The notes below the pieces were generated by a model that had not been told where the DNA came from, made no database searches, and saw only the letters and a program-made list of their open reading frames with translations. From assembly GCA_016714535.1 (NCBI GenBank), contig JADKDR010000019.1, positions 62,001-126,000 of the forward strand: a stretch of DNA of 64,000 nt, written 5' to 3'. This stretch comes from Bacteroidota bacterium (GTDB taxonomy: Bacteria > Bacteroidota > Bacteroidia > AKYH767-A > OLB10). The position numbers were made by a program, and so were the translations under genes. Below are positions 43,930 to 52,152 of the stretch, one piece after another; the stretch's first letter is position 1, and every line of letters starts with the position of its first letter.

Positions 43930-46900
43930 CTACCACCCTGCCTTCAACTCCACTTCAACTAATTCAAATGGAGCAAACTCCATTTGATTTGATGGGTTGT
44001 TTTGCGCTACATACTTTTTGCTGTTTGATATAAAAGTGAAATTAAATTTTTGTTGGCTTGGCTCGGGATTATACAAGCGCATTTTATAACCCATGTTAAT
44101 GGGCTCAAGGCATCGCACAATTATTTTATCATTACTACTTTCAAAAACTGTTGAAGGAAGTTTCTCATCATTGCTTATGCTAAAAACAACAATTGGTTGC
44201 AGCACTTCTAAGGCTGACTTTTCTTGTTCGGCATGCGCTAATTTAGCATGAGGGTTAATCACATAACGAAAACGCATGTAACCTCCCTGACTTGCTTTAT
44301 AGTTGGTGTGCCAATAATTATTCATAAGGTAGCTATGCCAGGTACTTGTTGGTTGCGCATGCTCCTTCCATTTCTTATGCGCCTGGTCTATCACCAACCG
44401 CTCGTCCATCAAACTATCGGGGCAAAGCATGGCGGATTCTATTGTTATTAATTGCACTCCGGCATTCTCGCCTGAAGCATCAAGCCATCTTTTATTACAA
44501 ACAAAATCAAGATTAGAACCAGGCAGTTGATCCTTCAAATAATGAAGTGTACCATATCCCGCATCAGCAGTCACACTATTAAATCCATTCGCAAAAGGAA
44601 AACTGAAATAAGCAGCTTCTTTAGTCATCACTTCTTTTTTTTCTAAATAATTTTCTACATACACTTTATCATCTCCGCTGTATATAGTGATATAGGCGGT
44701 AAGTTTAGTAACCACATCATGCTCACCGGTAATGCATAGTGTAGCTTTAATTGGTCCATCATCCATTATTTCAACTTTCACATTGCGCAAGTTTGTTGCC
44801 ATAGCAGGGTCAAGGCCGGGCACGTAACAAAAATTATTTATACCTGCATTATTAAACTTGCCGGTATAGTTGCTCAAGTCCTTTCCTAGTATGGCTATAC
44901 TTCCATTAACTTTATCTGCACGTACAGTAATCAATCCATTCGAAATACTATTATCATCTACCACTATCGCATTCCTTTCTTGAATACGCGATTCGGCTAA
45001 TGTAAAATACTTTGTTTCGAAAGGAAGTAGTTTATCAATAACAAATACCTTCTGATTGTTTGCAAGCGATTGAACAGGTAATATTTTTCCATTCTCATCC
45101 ATAACTGAGTTTACATTTAAGCTTGAGGCAAATGTAACAGCCCCATTACGTTGCCAGTTAAGTGTATTTACTATTGCTATTTTTTTGCTTGTAGAAATTG
45201 ACGCTTCGGGAGCAATGGCATTCCACAATACTGCAATTTTTGCATCACCATTTGTTTGAAACTCCTTCTTTATTCGCCATTGCTCCTTTACAAAATCAAT
45301 TCCCGGTTCGCTAATGCTATTATGCGCACCCCATGTATGTTCATGAAACATTAGTACATCACGCCATGCCTCATAAAATTTTTGCTCCTCAAATTTTTCA
45401 GGAGCTAGTAACGAATACATATTTGTTAACTGCTGTAGCTTCAAACTATTCACTCTATTCACACCTTCTTCGTGCGCAGTAGATGTAGCACCATCTTCCC
45501 AATAGGGTGTTATATCCCCTTTTACAACAGGTAAGTTTTTACCATACATACTTTCAAATTTTTGAAAAAGCTTATCGGTAGTATTTAAAATAATAATTGG
45601 CGATTGATATTTTTCGTTCCACTGTTTTACAAAATCACTAATGGTAGAATCAATAGGTGCATTGTCGGCAACACAGTTGTAGCGCCATTGAATAAGTTGA
45701 TAGGGATATTTTTTTTCTGTTAATTCGTTGAGGTAGGCAGCAATTCTTTTGCTGCCCCGATTAAAAATAGCTCCGGGCGCAAACCCATGCCACGATGAAT
45801 AACCACGACCTGCCGTCCAGAATAATAATTTTTCATTTCCGCCAGGTGATTGCCACCACACCGGTTTATCGCCCCATGTTTTTGCAAAGTGCCCTACCCT
45901 ATCTCCCATATATGGATGATTTGCTCCCATATAATTTGGTCCACTCGAAAAATATTTTATCCCTCGCTTGGCAAAGCCAGTCACTATATCCCATGTATGT
46001 CCGGGAATATCAGAAATCATAGCGCTATTTATTTCAACTCCATAGTCCTTTTCGAGTTGTTGTGCATAATCGGTGTAATGAAAAACTTCATCACCTACAC
46101 TTAGTCCGGTTAATATATTAGCATACATAGCCGAGAGTCCAATGCTCCCCGATTTTACGGCAGAAATAAATTCTTCCTTTTCTTGTGCGGTTGCTTTTTG
46201 CATAAAGTTTTCTACAGCCCACAGCGATTCAATGTTCCAACGGAACCTGGCAGCATCGGGATAGTTTGCCGTTTGTTTAATCATACGCAATGCATCGTAA
46301 ATATTTTTGGTATGTATACGTTCAACCTCCGGTTGCAAATGCGAATAGCCAATGTCGGTATGGGAGTGATGTATAAAATGTATCTCACGCTTTACCACCG
46401 GCTCAATCGTAATGCTATCGTTTTTTAGAATGGTTATCCCGCACTTTATTAATAGATGTACGCTGGTTTTTTTGTTTACAGCATCCACTGGTATGTCATA
46501 AGCAGTAATACCATCATTAAGTTGATGCTCATATTTATTTTTTCCATTTACAATTATCTGCAATTGCTCTTTGTTACCAAAATGCAACACAGTAAGCATT
46601 AATACCTGCTGTCCGCTTTTAAGTAAAAAAGGCATGGGCATTATATCAGCTTTTTCTTCAAATGCATATTTGAAGGTCATGTACCAATCGTTGCTTTGTT
46701 GCGCCTGCCCTATTACCTTTAGTGCAAGCGGTTTTCCTGTTGTAACTCGGTTGCTGGGAACACGCAAGTAACAAATGCCATGTGCATCATTTACCGCATC
46801 GGATAGCGACTGCTCAAATATTAAACTCGTGCTATCGTTAGCAGTGAATTGCCAAACAGGATTCTTATTACCTGCCTGGGTGCTGAAAGTAAGAACCTTT

Positions 46901-47232
46901 ATATTATCAATATACAAATCGAAAAAGCGTTGGCCTTTACTTGTCCCTGTTGAGTGTGCTGCCACCCAACGGAAATATACATACTCATCTTTTTGTTGTT
47001 GAGCAACAGAAGCCGTAAGCCATTCTATTTCCTTCTTACCATCGGTGCATCTTGTAAGCAACGATTGATTCACATAATCGGGATAGGCTGAAGTGTAAGT
47101 AAGCACTTCGCCAGTTACCGATGTTTGGTAACCACTTAACCAGTTGATATTTTTCTTAAAAAATAATTGGGCATTTAAATCATAATTAAATACACCTACC
47201 AACACTAACAATAAATAAAATGCTCTCATCAA
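43930..47232 (-). CDS. Glycoside hydrolase family 38 alpha-mannosidase-like protein
   Basis: An 1100-residue retaining alpha-mannosidase-type enzyme for alpha-mannosides from glycans. A signal peptide (MMRAFYLLLVLVGVFNYDLNAQ) places it in the periplasm or envelope. A beta-sandwich N-terminal region precedes the GH38 core beginning REIHFIHHSHTDIGYSHLQ (about 280-297), with the zinc-binding HxD. The nucleophile candidate is the Asp of SDIPGHTWDI (about 407); further core motifs are PGGNEKLLFWTAGRGY and FHEHTWGAHNS. C-terminal beta-sandwich domains complete the usual layout. It has a good -7 element 17 bases upstream and no operon partner. No T9SS tail is present. Confidence 0.9.
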   Translation of the reverse strand: MMRAFYLLLVLVGVFNYDLNAQLFFKKNINWLSGYQTSVTGEVLTYTSAYPDYVNQSLLTRCTDGKKEIEWLTASVAQQQKDEYVYFRWVAAHSTGTSKGQRFFDLYIDNIKVLTFSTQAGNKNPVWQFTANDSTSLIFEQSLSDAVNDAHGICYLRVPSNRVTTGKPLALKVIGQAQQSNDWYMTFKYAFEEKADIMPMPFLLKSGQQVLMLTVLHFGNKEQLQIIVNGKNKYEHQLNDGITAYDIPVDAVNKKTSVHLLIKCGITILKNDSITIEPVVKREIHFIHHSHTDIGYSHLQPEVERIHTKNIYDALRMIKQTANYPDAARFRWNIESLWAVENFMQKATAQEKEEFISAVKSGSIGLSAMYANILTGLSVGDEVFHYTDYAQQLEKDYGVEINSAMISDIPGHTWDIVTGFAKRGIKYFSSGPNYMGANHPYMGDRVGHFAKTWGDKPVWWQSPGGNEKLLFWTAGRGYSSWHGFAPGAIFNRGSKRIAAYLNELTEKKYPYQLIQWRYNCVADNAPIDSTISDFVKQWNEKYQSPIIILNTTDKLFQKFESMYGKNLPVVKGDITPYWEDGATSTAHEEGVNRVNSLKLQQLTNMYSLLAPEKFEEQKFYEAWRDVLMFHEHTWGAHNSISEPGIDFVKEQWRIKKEFQTNGDAKIAVLWNAIAPEASISTSKKIAIVNTLNWQRNGAVTFASSLNVNSVMDENGKILPVQSLANNQKVFVIDKLLPFETKYFTLAESRIQERNAIVVDDNSISNGLITVRADKVNGSIAILGKDLSNYTGKFNNAGINNFCYVPGLDPAMATNLRNVKVEIMDDGPIKATLCITGEHDVVTKLTAYITIYSGDDKVYVENYLEKKEVMTKEAAYFSFPFANGFNSVTADAGYGTLHYLKDQLPGSNLDFVCNKRWLDASGENAGVQLITIESAMLCPDSLMDERLVIDQAHKKWKEHAQPTSTWHSYLMNNYWHTNYKASQGGYMRFRYVINPHAKLAHAEQEKSALEVLQPIVVFSISNDEKLPSTVFESSNDKIIVRCLEPINMGYKMRLYNPEPSQQKFNFTFISNSKKYVAQNNPSNQMEFAPFELVEVELKAGW

Positions 47233-47248
47233 AATAAATATTTCTTTC

Positions 47249-47256
47249 CAAATATA
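47249..47256 (-). promoter_or_regulatory. Putative -7 element of the GH38 gene
   Basis: Minus-strand TATATTTG, a perfect TAnnTTTG, 17 bases before the ATG. No TTG at the ideal -33 spacing. Confidence 0.5.
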
Positions 47257-47412
47257 GAAAAGAAATGTGCAAGCAGGTTTTTATTTGATTTTACTTTTTG
47301 ACTTCTTGCAGGTATAAATAAAAAAGTGCATAAAACTTAATGAGAAGAATCATTGCATCCTGTATTTATGATTTTTACTTTTACATGCTTTAGCAAAAAT
47401 AATAATCAGCAA

Positions 47413-47757
47413 ATGGTTTCTATTGATAACCTCCGAAAGTTGGCGCTTTCGTTTCCGGAAGTGACCGAAGAACCGCACTTTGATAAAACCTCCTTCAGGG
47501 TAAAGAAAAAAATATTTGCTACATACGATGCACAAAATAACTGCGCATGTATTAAACTGAATATGAATGATCAACATGTTTTTTCAATAGCTGGAACTCA
47601 TATCGCTCCGGTTGACAATAAATGGGGTAAGCAAGGCTGGACATTAATTGAAATGCGCAAGGTGCATAAGGACTTATTTAAAGATGCGCTAACTACAGCT
47701 TATTGTGAGGTTGCACCAGCTAAGTTGGCCTTATTAGTGCGAGCAAATAACAAATAA
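47413..47757 (+). CDS. MmcQ/YjbR family protein
   Basis: A 114-residue protein of the MmcQ/YjbR fold, a small cytoplasmic DNA-binding-like family of unknown role. Family features are LRKLALSFPEVTEEPHFDKTSF (first 30 residues), RVKKKIFATYD, WGKQGWTLIEMRKV, and a final helix. The ATG giving MVSIDNL was chosen over one 20 codons earlier whose translation (rich in F, T and N) does not fit the family. It lies upstream of the 947-residue gene on the same strand with a 163-base gap. Confidence 0.85.
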   Translation: MVSIDNLRKLALSFPEVTEEPHFDKTSFRVKKKIFATYDAQNNCACIKLNMNDQHVFSIAGTHIAPVDNKWGKQGWTLIEMRKVHKDLFKDALTTAYCEVAPAKLALLVRANNK

Positions 47758-47920
47758 TAATAATGCAGAAATGATTAAACAAATTGGTTGTGTTTCGTTT
47801 TACAACTTCCAATAGACTCAATTAAACAAGACGCATTTAAATTGGACAAAAACAAATTTCATCTTCTTCGCTTATGACATACAAAACAATCGAAAGCCCA
47901 ACCACTAAATATTTTCCACT

Positions 47921-50764
47921 ATGAGTGACACACAATCATCGTCAACCATCAAAAACAAGTACACAGGAATAAAGGCTGAACTTAAAACGTTGATCGAAGA
48001 AACAACATCATCATTAAGCAACACTGTAAATGATAAAAACATACTGAAAGATTCTTTCAGCAAATTGACTTCGTTTGAAATTATAACATGGGAAGACAGG
48101 CTTGAAGTATTAAGTGCTTATGTTAAACTTTGCGATTTATACGCAACCTATTTGCCTCAAGACGAGGATGTGCAATCAATTGCGGATCTACGAAATAAAT
48201 TTGCACAAACCATACAAGTCTTGTTTGGTGAAGATTCATTGCACTTAAAGGTGTTGGTAATTGTGGCCGAAGTAACAGATCAAATAAAACAACAACTAAA
48301 TCCTGATCAGGTATTTGATTCGGCTTTTGATAAGCTTTCGAATTTGGAACTAAACGAGAATGAAGTAAGCGCTACAATAGTTTCTAAAGGAATAATACAA
48401 TTACTTGCAATTAAAATTGCTATAGATTGGTTTAAAACGCTTGCATCAACCGATAAGATTGAAGACCCAATTACAAATCTATTTTTAGGATTAGTGCAAC
48501 ACCTTAATGCAAATGGATTTGATAAGAAAGAAATACTACATGTGTTTGATGAAGTAGAGCAACTAAACGAAAAACATGCGTACGACTTTAAAGTATACTC
48601 GGAAACACTAATAAAAATATATGGCTGGAGCATACTTTATGATCCTCATTCCGCTCCATCGTTAGAAAAAATAGAAGCAAAAGTATTTGAACTTATAACA
48701 CCTTACCTGCAACAAAAAAAGAATGAACTATCTGCCAAGGCAACATCAACCGGCTTGAGCAAAAGTCCGGATAAAATTCTATTGGACTTTAAAGAAATTG
48801 TTGCCCGCGATGGGTTTAGCGAATATGCCCTAAACGAAGCAATCACAGCCATTAAGCAATTGCCTCAAAAAACGTTGGAGGAGATAGAAACGCTAATGCT
48901 TACTATGAACGCATTGATTGATGCTGCTATCCCCATTGCACCGCAAAATGTTGTGGACATGTTGAATATACTAAAAACCAATTTTGCCAACATGTTTAAT
49001 GCAAGTGACAGCGAATACTCTTCACTTACGGTGTCTGAATTTAAAAATGCTTGCGAAACCATTGTAAAAAATCATAATAAAAGTATTGCTGACGGAGTTG
49101 CTGCAGAAGCTGCCTTTATAGACTCATTAATGAAGTTACAGTTTCTTGCACCACGATTACCAAAAGAAAATTCTACTGAAAAAGAAGATGAGGAAATCAT
49201 TGCCATCTTTCTTCGTTCTATGCTAACTATCGTAAAATCATTAAAAGAACTTGTTCCGCCTGAACGACTAGAACTATGGGCTGGCCTTCAACCAATGTTT
49301 AAGATACTGGACGAGGCTCCCGAAATTATGCATAATAGTGAATTGGAAAATGACATACTTATACAGCGGCTAGGAGAACAAACAAAGCGATTGATCTATA
49401 GCAGCGCTTATATACCGGTGGCTCCCGAAGGCCATAGCATTCCTCAGGTAAAGCAATTTAACGAATTGCTTCCTGCCCTTGCCAGTAGGTTTGGAAAACT
49501 ACAAATCGAAAATGACAGTGAAGATAAAATTGAATTTGACAGATTAAGTGAGCACTTAAGTGATGTAGGCAGATTGCTTGGCTCAGCCTACACGCTAGAT
49601 CAACTTTTACAACATCAGAAAATGAGTTTTCGCAGAATGGCAATTGAGTTAGGCCAATTTGAACGAAGGTATATGCTCATGTTGATAAAACCCATATTTC
49701 CGGCTAATGAAGTTACCTTTAATGCAAATGCAGTTTTCTTTTCAGGCTCTGGCGAAGTGTCCGCCTTAGTAGCGGAAGCATGCAATGAGTTGCAGATGAT
49801 CGTTTCGCAACGAAATATAACCGACAATTATGTAAACGCACGTTGGCAACAACTACGCGAAAGTGCACTTGCCATTTTTGATTACTCCAATTATAATCCG
49901 GCCGTTGCTGATCCAAGTGAACAGGATAATGTAAATATACCTGAGCAAGATGAAATTCTTGCTGCTGCAGGCCCCATTGCAAATGTTGCTTACGAAAATG
50001 GTTGGGCTTATGTATTCGGCAAGCCATTGGTAATTATCATGCAACGAGATCAAACGCTACCGTTCGATGTTGACATAGAGCCGGTAGTATTGCAACATGA
50101 TGGCAACGATGCCAGTCGCATACTGGCAGCTATACAAATTGCTTTGTATAGCGTAAGCAGAGCAACACAAAACTCCTGCATTCCGGAAACGATTAATTTT
50201 TTGAAAGTAAAATATGCTGGTATAAAAGACAAAAAAATAAGCTCAATGCTGAACGGGCTCGAAGATTCGCTTGATGCAACGCATGTAAGGCTGACCATTT
50301 CAGTCATGCTTGAGAAAATGCAAAATCATAATCACATGATTATACTACCAGCTTTTCCCGGTGCTTATCCCGATGAAAAAAGTAAACTGGTATTCCATAT
50401 AACGGCTTTTCGAAAGTGGAGTATAAACACTCAAGAAATTGCAAAAGCAATTTGCACAAAACGAAACCTTGAATATAAAATTGGTTATGAGCGTCTTAAT
50501 CCGAATATACTTGCCTCCATTTGGAAAGACATATGTCAATCATCATTTGTTATAGCCGACTTAACAAACTTAAACCCTAATGCAACACTAGAATTGGCAA
50601 TGGCGCAGGCAGTAGGATGTCCTACACTTATCATATCGCAACACAAAGAGTTGCATAAATACTTTTTGCCTGTACAAAAAATGCGTACGCATTTTTACGA
50701 TTCCACAAAATCAAATCAAGAGCTATCGCTGTTGTTGGAAAATTTTTTTGATGGGATTGAATAA
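47921..50764 (+). CDS. Large protein with two NDT/TIR-like nucleotide-processing domains
   Basis: A 947-residue cytoplasmic protein, no signal peptide. Residues 1-~590 are predicted almost wholly helical, with no family I recognise. Region A (~598-725) has ALAIFDYSNYNPA (Asp ~652) and GPIANVAYENGWAYVFGKP (Glu ~691), then LPFDVDIEPV. Region B (~805-945) has SSFVIADLTNLNPNATLELAMAQAVGCP (Asp ~878, Glu ~890), then TLIISQ. Both fit the nucleoside 2-deoxyribosyltransferase/TIR-like Rossmann pattern of an Asp after one strand and a catalytic-type Glu in the next helix. Such folds cleave N-glycosidic bonds of NAD or nucleosides. Function here is inference; no defence neighbours are present. Confidence 0.75.
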   Translation: MSDTQSSSTIKNKYTGIKAELKTLIEETTSSLSNTVNDKNILKDSFSKLTSFEIITWEDRLEVLSAYVKLCDLYATYLPQDEDVQSIADLRNKFAQTIQVLFGEDSLHLKVLVIVAEVTDQIKQQLNPDQVFDSAFDKLSNLELNENEVSATIVSKGIIQLLAIKIAIDWFKTLASTDKIEDPITNLFLGLVQHLNANGFDKKEILHVFDEVEQLNEKHAYDFKVYSETLIKIYGWSILYDPHSAPSLEKIEAKVFELITPYLQQKKNELSAKATSTGLSKSPDKILLDFKEIVARDGFSEYALNEAITAIKQLPQKTLEEIETLMLTMNALIDAAIPIAPQNVVDMLNILKTNFANMFNASDSEYSSLTVSEFKNACETIVKNHNKSIADGVAAEAAFIDSLMKLQFLAPRLPKENSTEKEDEEIIAIFLRSMLTIVKSLKELVPPERLELWAGLQPMFKILDEAPEIMHNSELENDILIQRLGEQTKRLIYSSAYIPVAPEGHSIPQVKQFNELLPALASRFGKLQIENDSEDKIEFDRLSEHLSDVGRLLGSAYTLDQLLQHQKMSFRRMAIELGQFERRYMLMLIKPIFPANEVTFNANAVFFSGSGEVSALVAEACNELQMIVSQRNITDNYVNARWQQLRESALAIFDYSNYNPAVADPSEQDNVNIPEQDEILAAAGPIANVAYENGWAYVFGKPLVIIMQRDQTLPFDVDIEPVVLQHDGNDASRILAAIQIALYSVSRATQNSCIPETINFLKVKYAGIKDKKISSMLNGLEDSLDATHVRLTISVMLEKMQNHNHMIILPAFPGAYPDEKSKLVFHITAFRKWSINTQEIAKAICTKRNLEYKIGYERLNPNILASIWKDICQSSFVIADLTNLNPNATLELAMAQAVGCPTLIISQHKELHKYFLPVQKMRTHFYDSTKSNQELSLLLENFFDGIE

Positions 50765-50973
50765 TAATTAGACTGCTCTTTCATTTGAAGAGTCTTTGAA
50801 ATCATAAATAATTACAACGTGCACTAAGCATCTTCATTTCTAAGATGAGATGCCAATTAACCCAATGTAGCACAAAACCAATTAGCATGAGATTCAATGG
50901 AACTTTAAAATAACTTAATTATCACAACTATATTTCATACTATTGCTTACGAAACTTTAAAAATCGAAAAGGT

Positions 50974-51345
50974 ATGAAACTAGGAGCGTTTTCAATTAGT
51001 CTTGCTGTAAAAGACATTCATAAATCAAAAACATTTTATGAGGCATTGGGATTTACAGTGCTTGGCGGCAACATTGATCAGAAGTGGATTATACTAAAGA
51101 ATGAAAATTCAATCATTGGTTTGTTTGAAGGGATGTTTGACAAAAACATAATCACTTTTAATCCGGGCTGGGACGAAAACGCCCAGAATCTTGAAACCTT
51201 TGATGATGTGCGCAGCATACAAAAGCATCTGAAAGAATGTGGTATTGCACTCACTGCCGAGACCGATGAAAGCACCGTTGGGCCTGCTCATTTAACGCTA
51301 ACCGATCCGGATGGTAATCAAATTTTAATAGACCAACATCGCTAA
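50974..51345 (+). CDS. VOC (glyoxalase/bleomycin-resistance fold) protein
   Basis: A 123-residue vicinal-oxygen-chelate protein: betaalphabetabetabeta repeats with ISLAVKDIHKSKTFYEALGF at the start and HLTLTDPDGNQILIDQ at the end. Metal ligands typical of active members are only partly evident (the C-terminal H and the final strand), so enzymatic versus binding role is uncertain. Two bases separate it from the following DUF1801 gene, so they are cotranscribed. Confidence 0.85.
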   Translation: MKLGAFSISLAVKDIHKSKTFYEALGFTVLGGNIDQKWIILKNENSIIGLFEGMFDKNIITFNPGWDENAQNLETFDDVRSIQKHLKECGIALTAETDESTVGPAHLTLTDPDGNQILIDQHR

Positions 51346-51347
51346 CA

Positions 51348-51740
51348 ATGAATGCTGACATTAACGAATATAACTTGCGGCAGTCGGTTACTGATCAGTT
51401 AATCTGCACTAAGCTTGCCGAAATAATTGACAATGCACTTAAGAAAGCTACATGTAAAATATGGCATGCACACCCTGTATGGTTTATCGATGACAACCCA
51501 ATTGTTGGATATAGCAAACAGAAAGCAGGAATCAGACTAATGTTTTGGAGTGGTGTCGACTTTGAAGAGGATGGACTAAATGTTACAGGAGGAAAATTTA
51601 AAGATGCATCTGTTTTTTATAATGAGGTAAATGAAATTAAAATAACCACGCTAAAACGATGGTTGAAAAAGTCGGAAAACATACAATGGGATTATAAAAA
51701 CATTGTAAAGCGCAAAGGAAAACTTGAACGACTTAAATAA
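51348..51740 (+). CDS. DUF1801 domain protein
   Basis: A 130-residue protein of the DUF1801 (YdhG-like) family: KIWHAHPVWFIDDNPIVGYSK and a following GIRLMFWSG strand are characteristic. The fold is related to the iron chaperone frataxin-like YdhG group, but the role is undefined. It is second in a three-gene cluster VOC-DUF1801-DUF2200; such small genes commonly travel together in Bacteroidota and Firmicutes. The DUF2200 ATG begins one base after this gene's TAA. Confidence 0.8.
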   Translation: MNADINEYNLRQSVTDQLICTKLAEIIDNALKKATCKIWHAHPVWFIDDNPIVGYSKQKAGIRLMFWSGVDFEEDGLNVTGGKFKDASVFYNEVNEIKITTLKRWLKKSENIQWDYKNIVKRKGKLERLK

Positions 51741-51741
51741 A

Positions 51742-52105
51742 ATGACTACTTCAACTGAACATAACGCACGCATTGCAAAAATGACATTTGCATCTGTTTA
51801 CCCGCACTATGTAACTAAAGTAGTTAGCAAGGGCAGAACGATAGAAGAATTGCATCAAGTTATTTTTTGGCTAACCTGATTCGACACAAATACACTACAA
51901 AAACAAATAGCTGAATAGGTGACATTCGAAATTTTTTTCGCCAGAGCGAAAATAAATCCAAATGCGCATCTCATAACCGGAATGATCTGTGGCTACCGTA
52001 TTGAAAAAATAGAAAATCCACTTACCAGACAAGCAAGGTATTTAGATAAGCTTGTTGACGAACTGGCAAAAGGAAAAAATGGAAAATATTTCAAGAACAA
52101 ATTAA
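51742..52105 (+). pseudogene. DUF2200 family protein with two nonsense codons and a frameshift
   Basis: Starts HNARIAKMTFASVYPHYV, the DUF2200 N-terminus, and continues through GRTIEELHQVIFWLT. Then an in-frame TGA stands where the family has Gly (GFD). Eleven codons later a TAG stands where Lys is expected in the AEKVTFE stretch. The same frame resumes NPNAHLITGMICGYRIEKIENPLTRQ and RYLDKLVDELAKG. A one-base slip in the A-run near 52073-52078 then moves the ending to MENISRTN and a TAA at 52103-52105. Multiple independent lesions in an otherwise well-kept sequence indicate recent true decay. Confidence 0.85.
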
Positions 52106-52152
52106 AACTAAAAATATATTTCGAATATTGCTTGCAACCCCTGATTAAATTA

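Noticed and set aside
47353..51740. A multi-gene anti-phage island around the 947-residue protein
   Set aside because: Neighbours are small YjbR, VOC, DUF1801 and DUF2200 genes with no defence link; only the large protein itself is suggestive.
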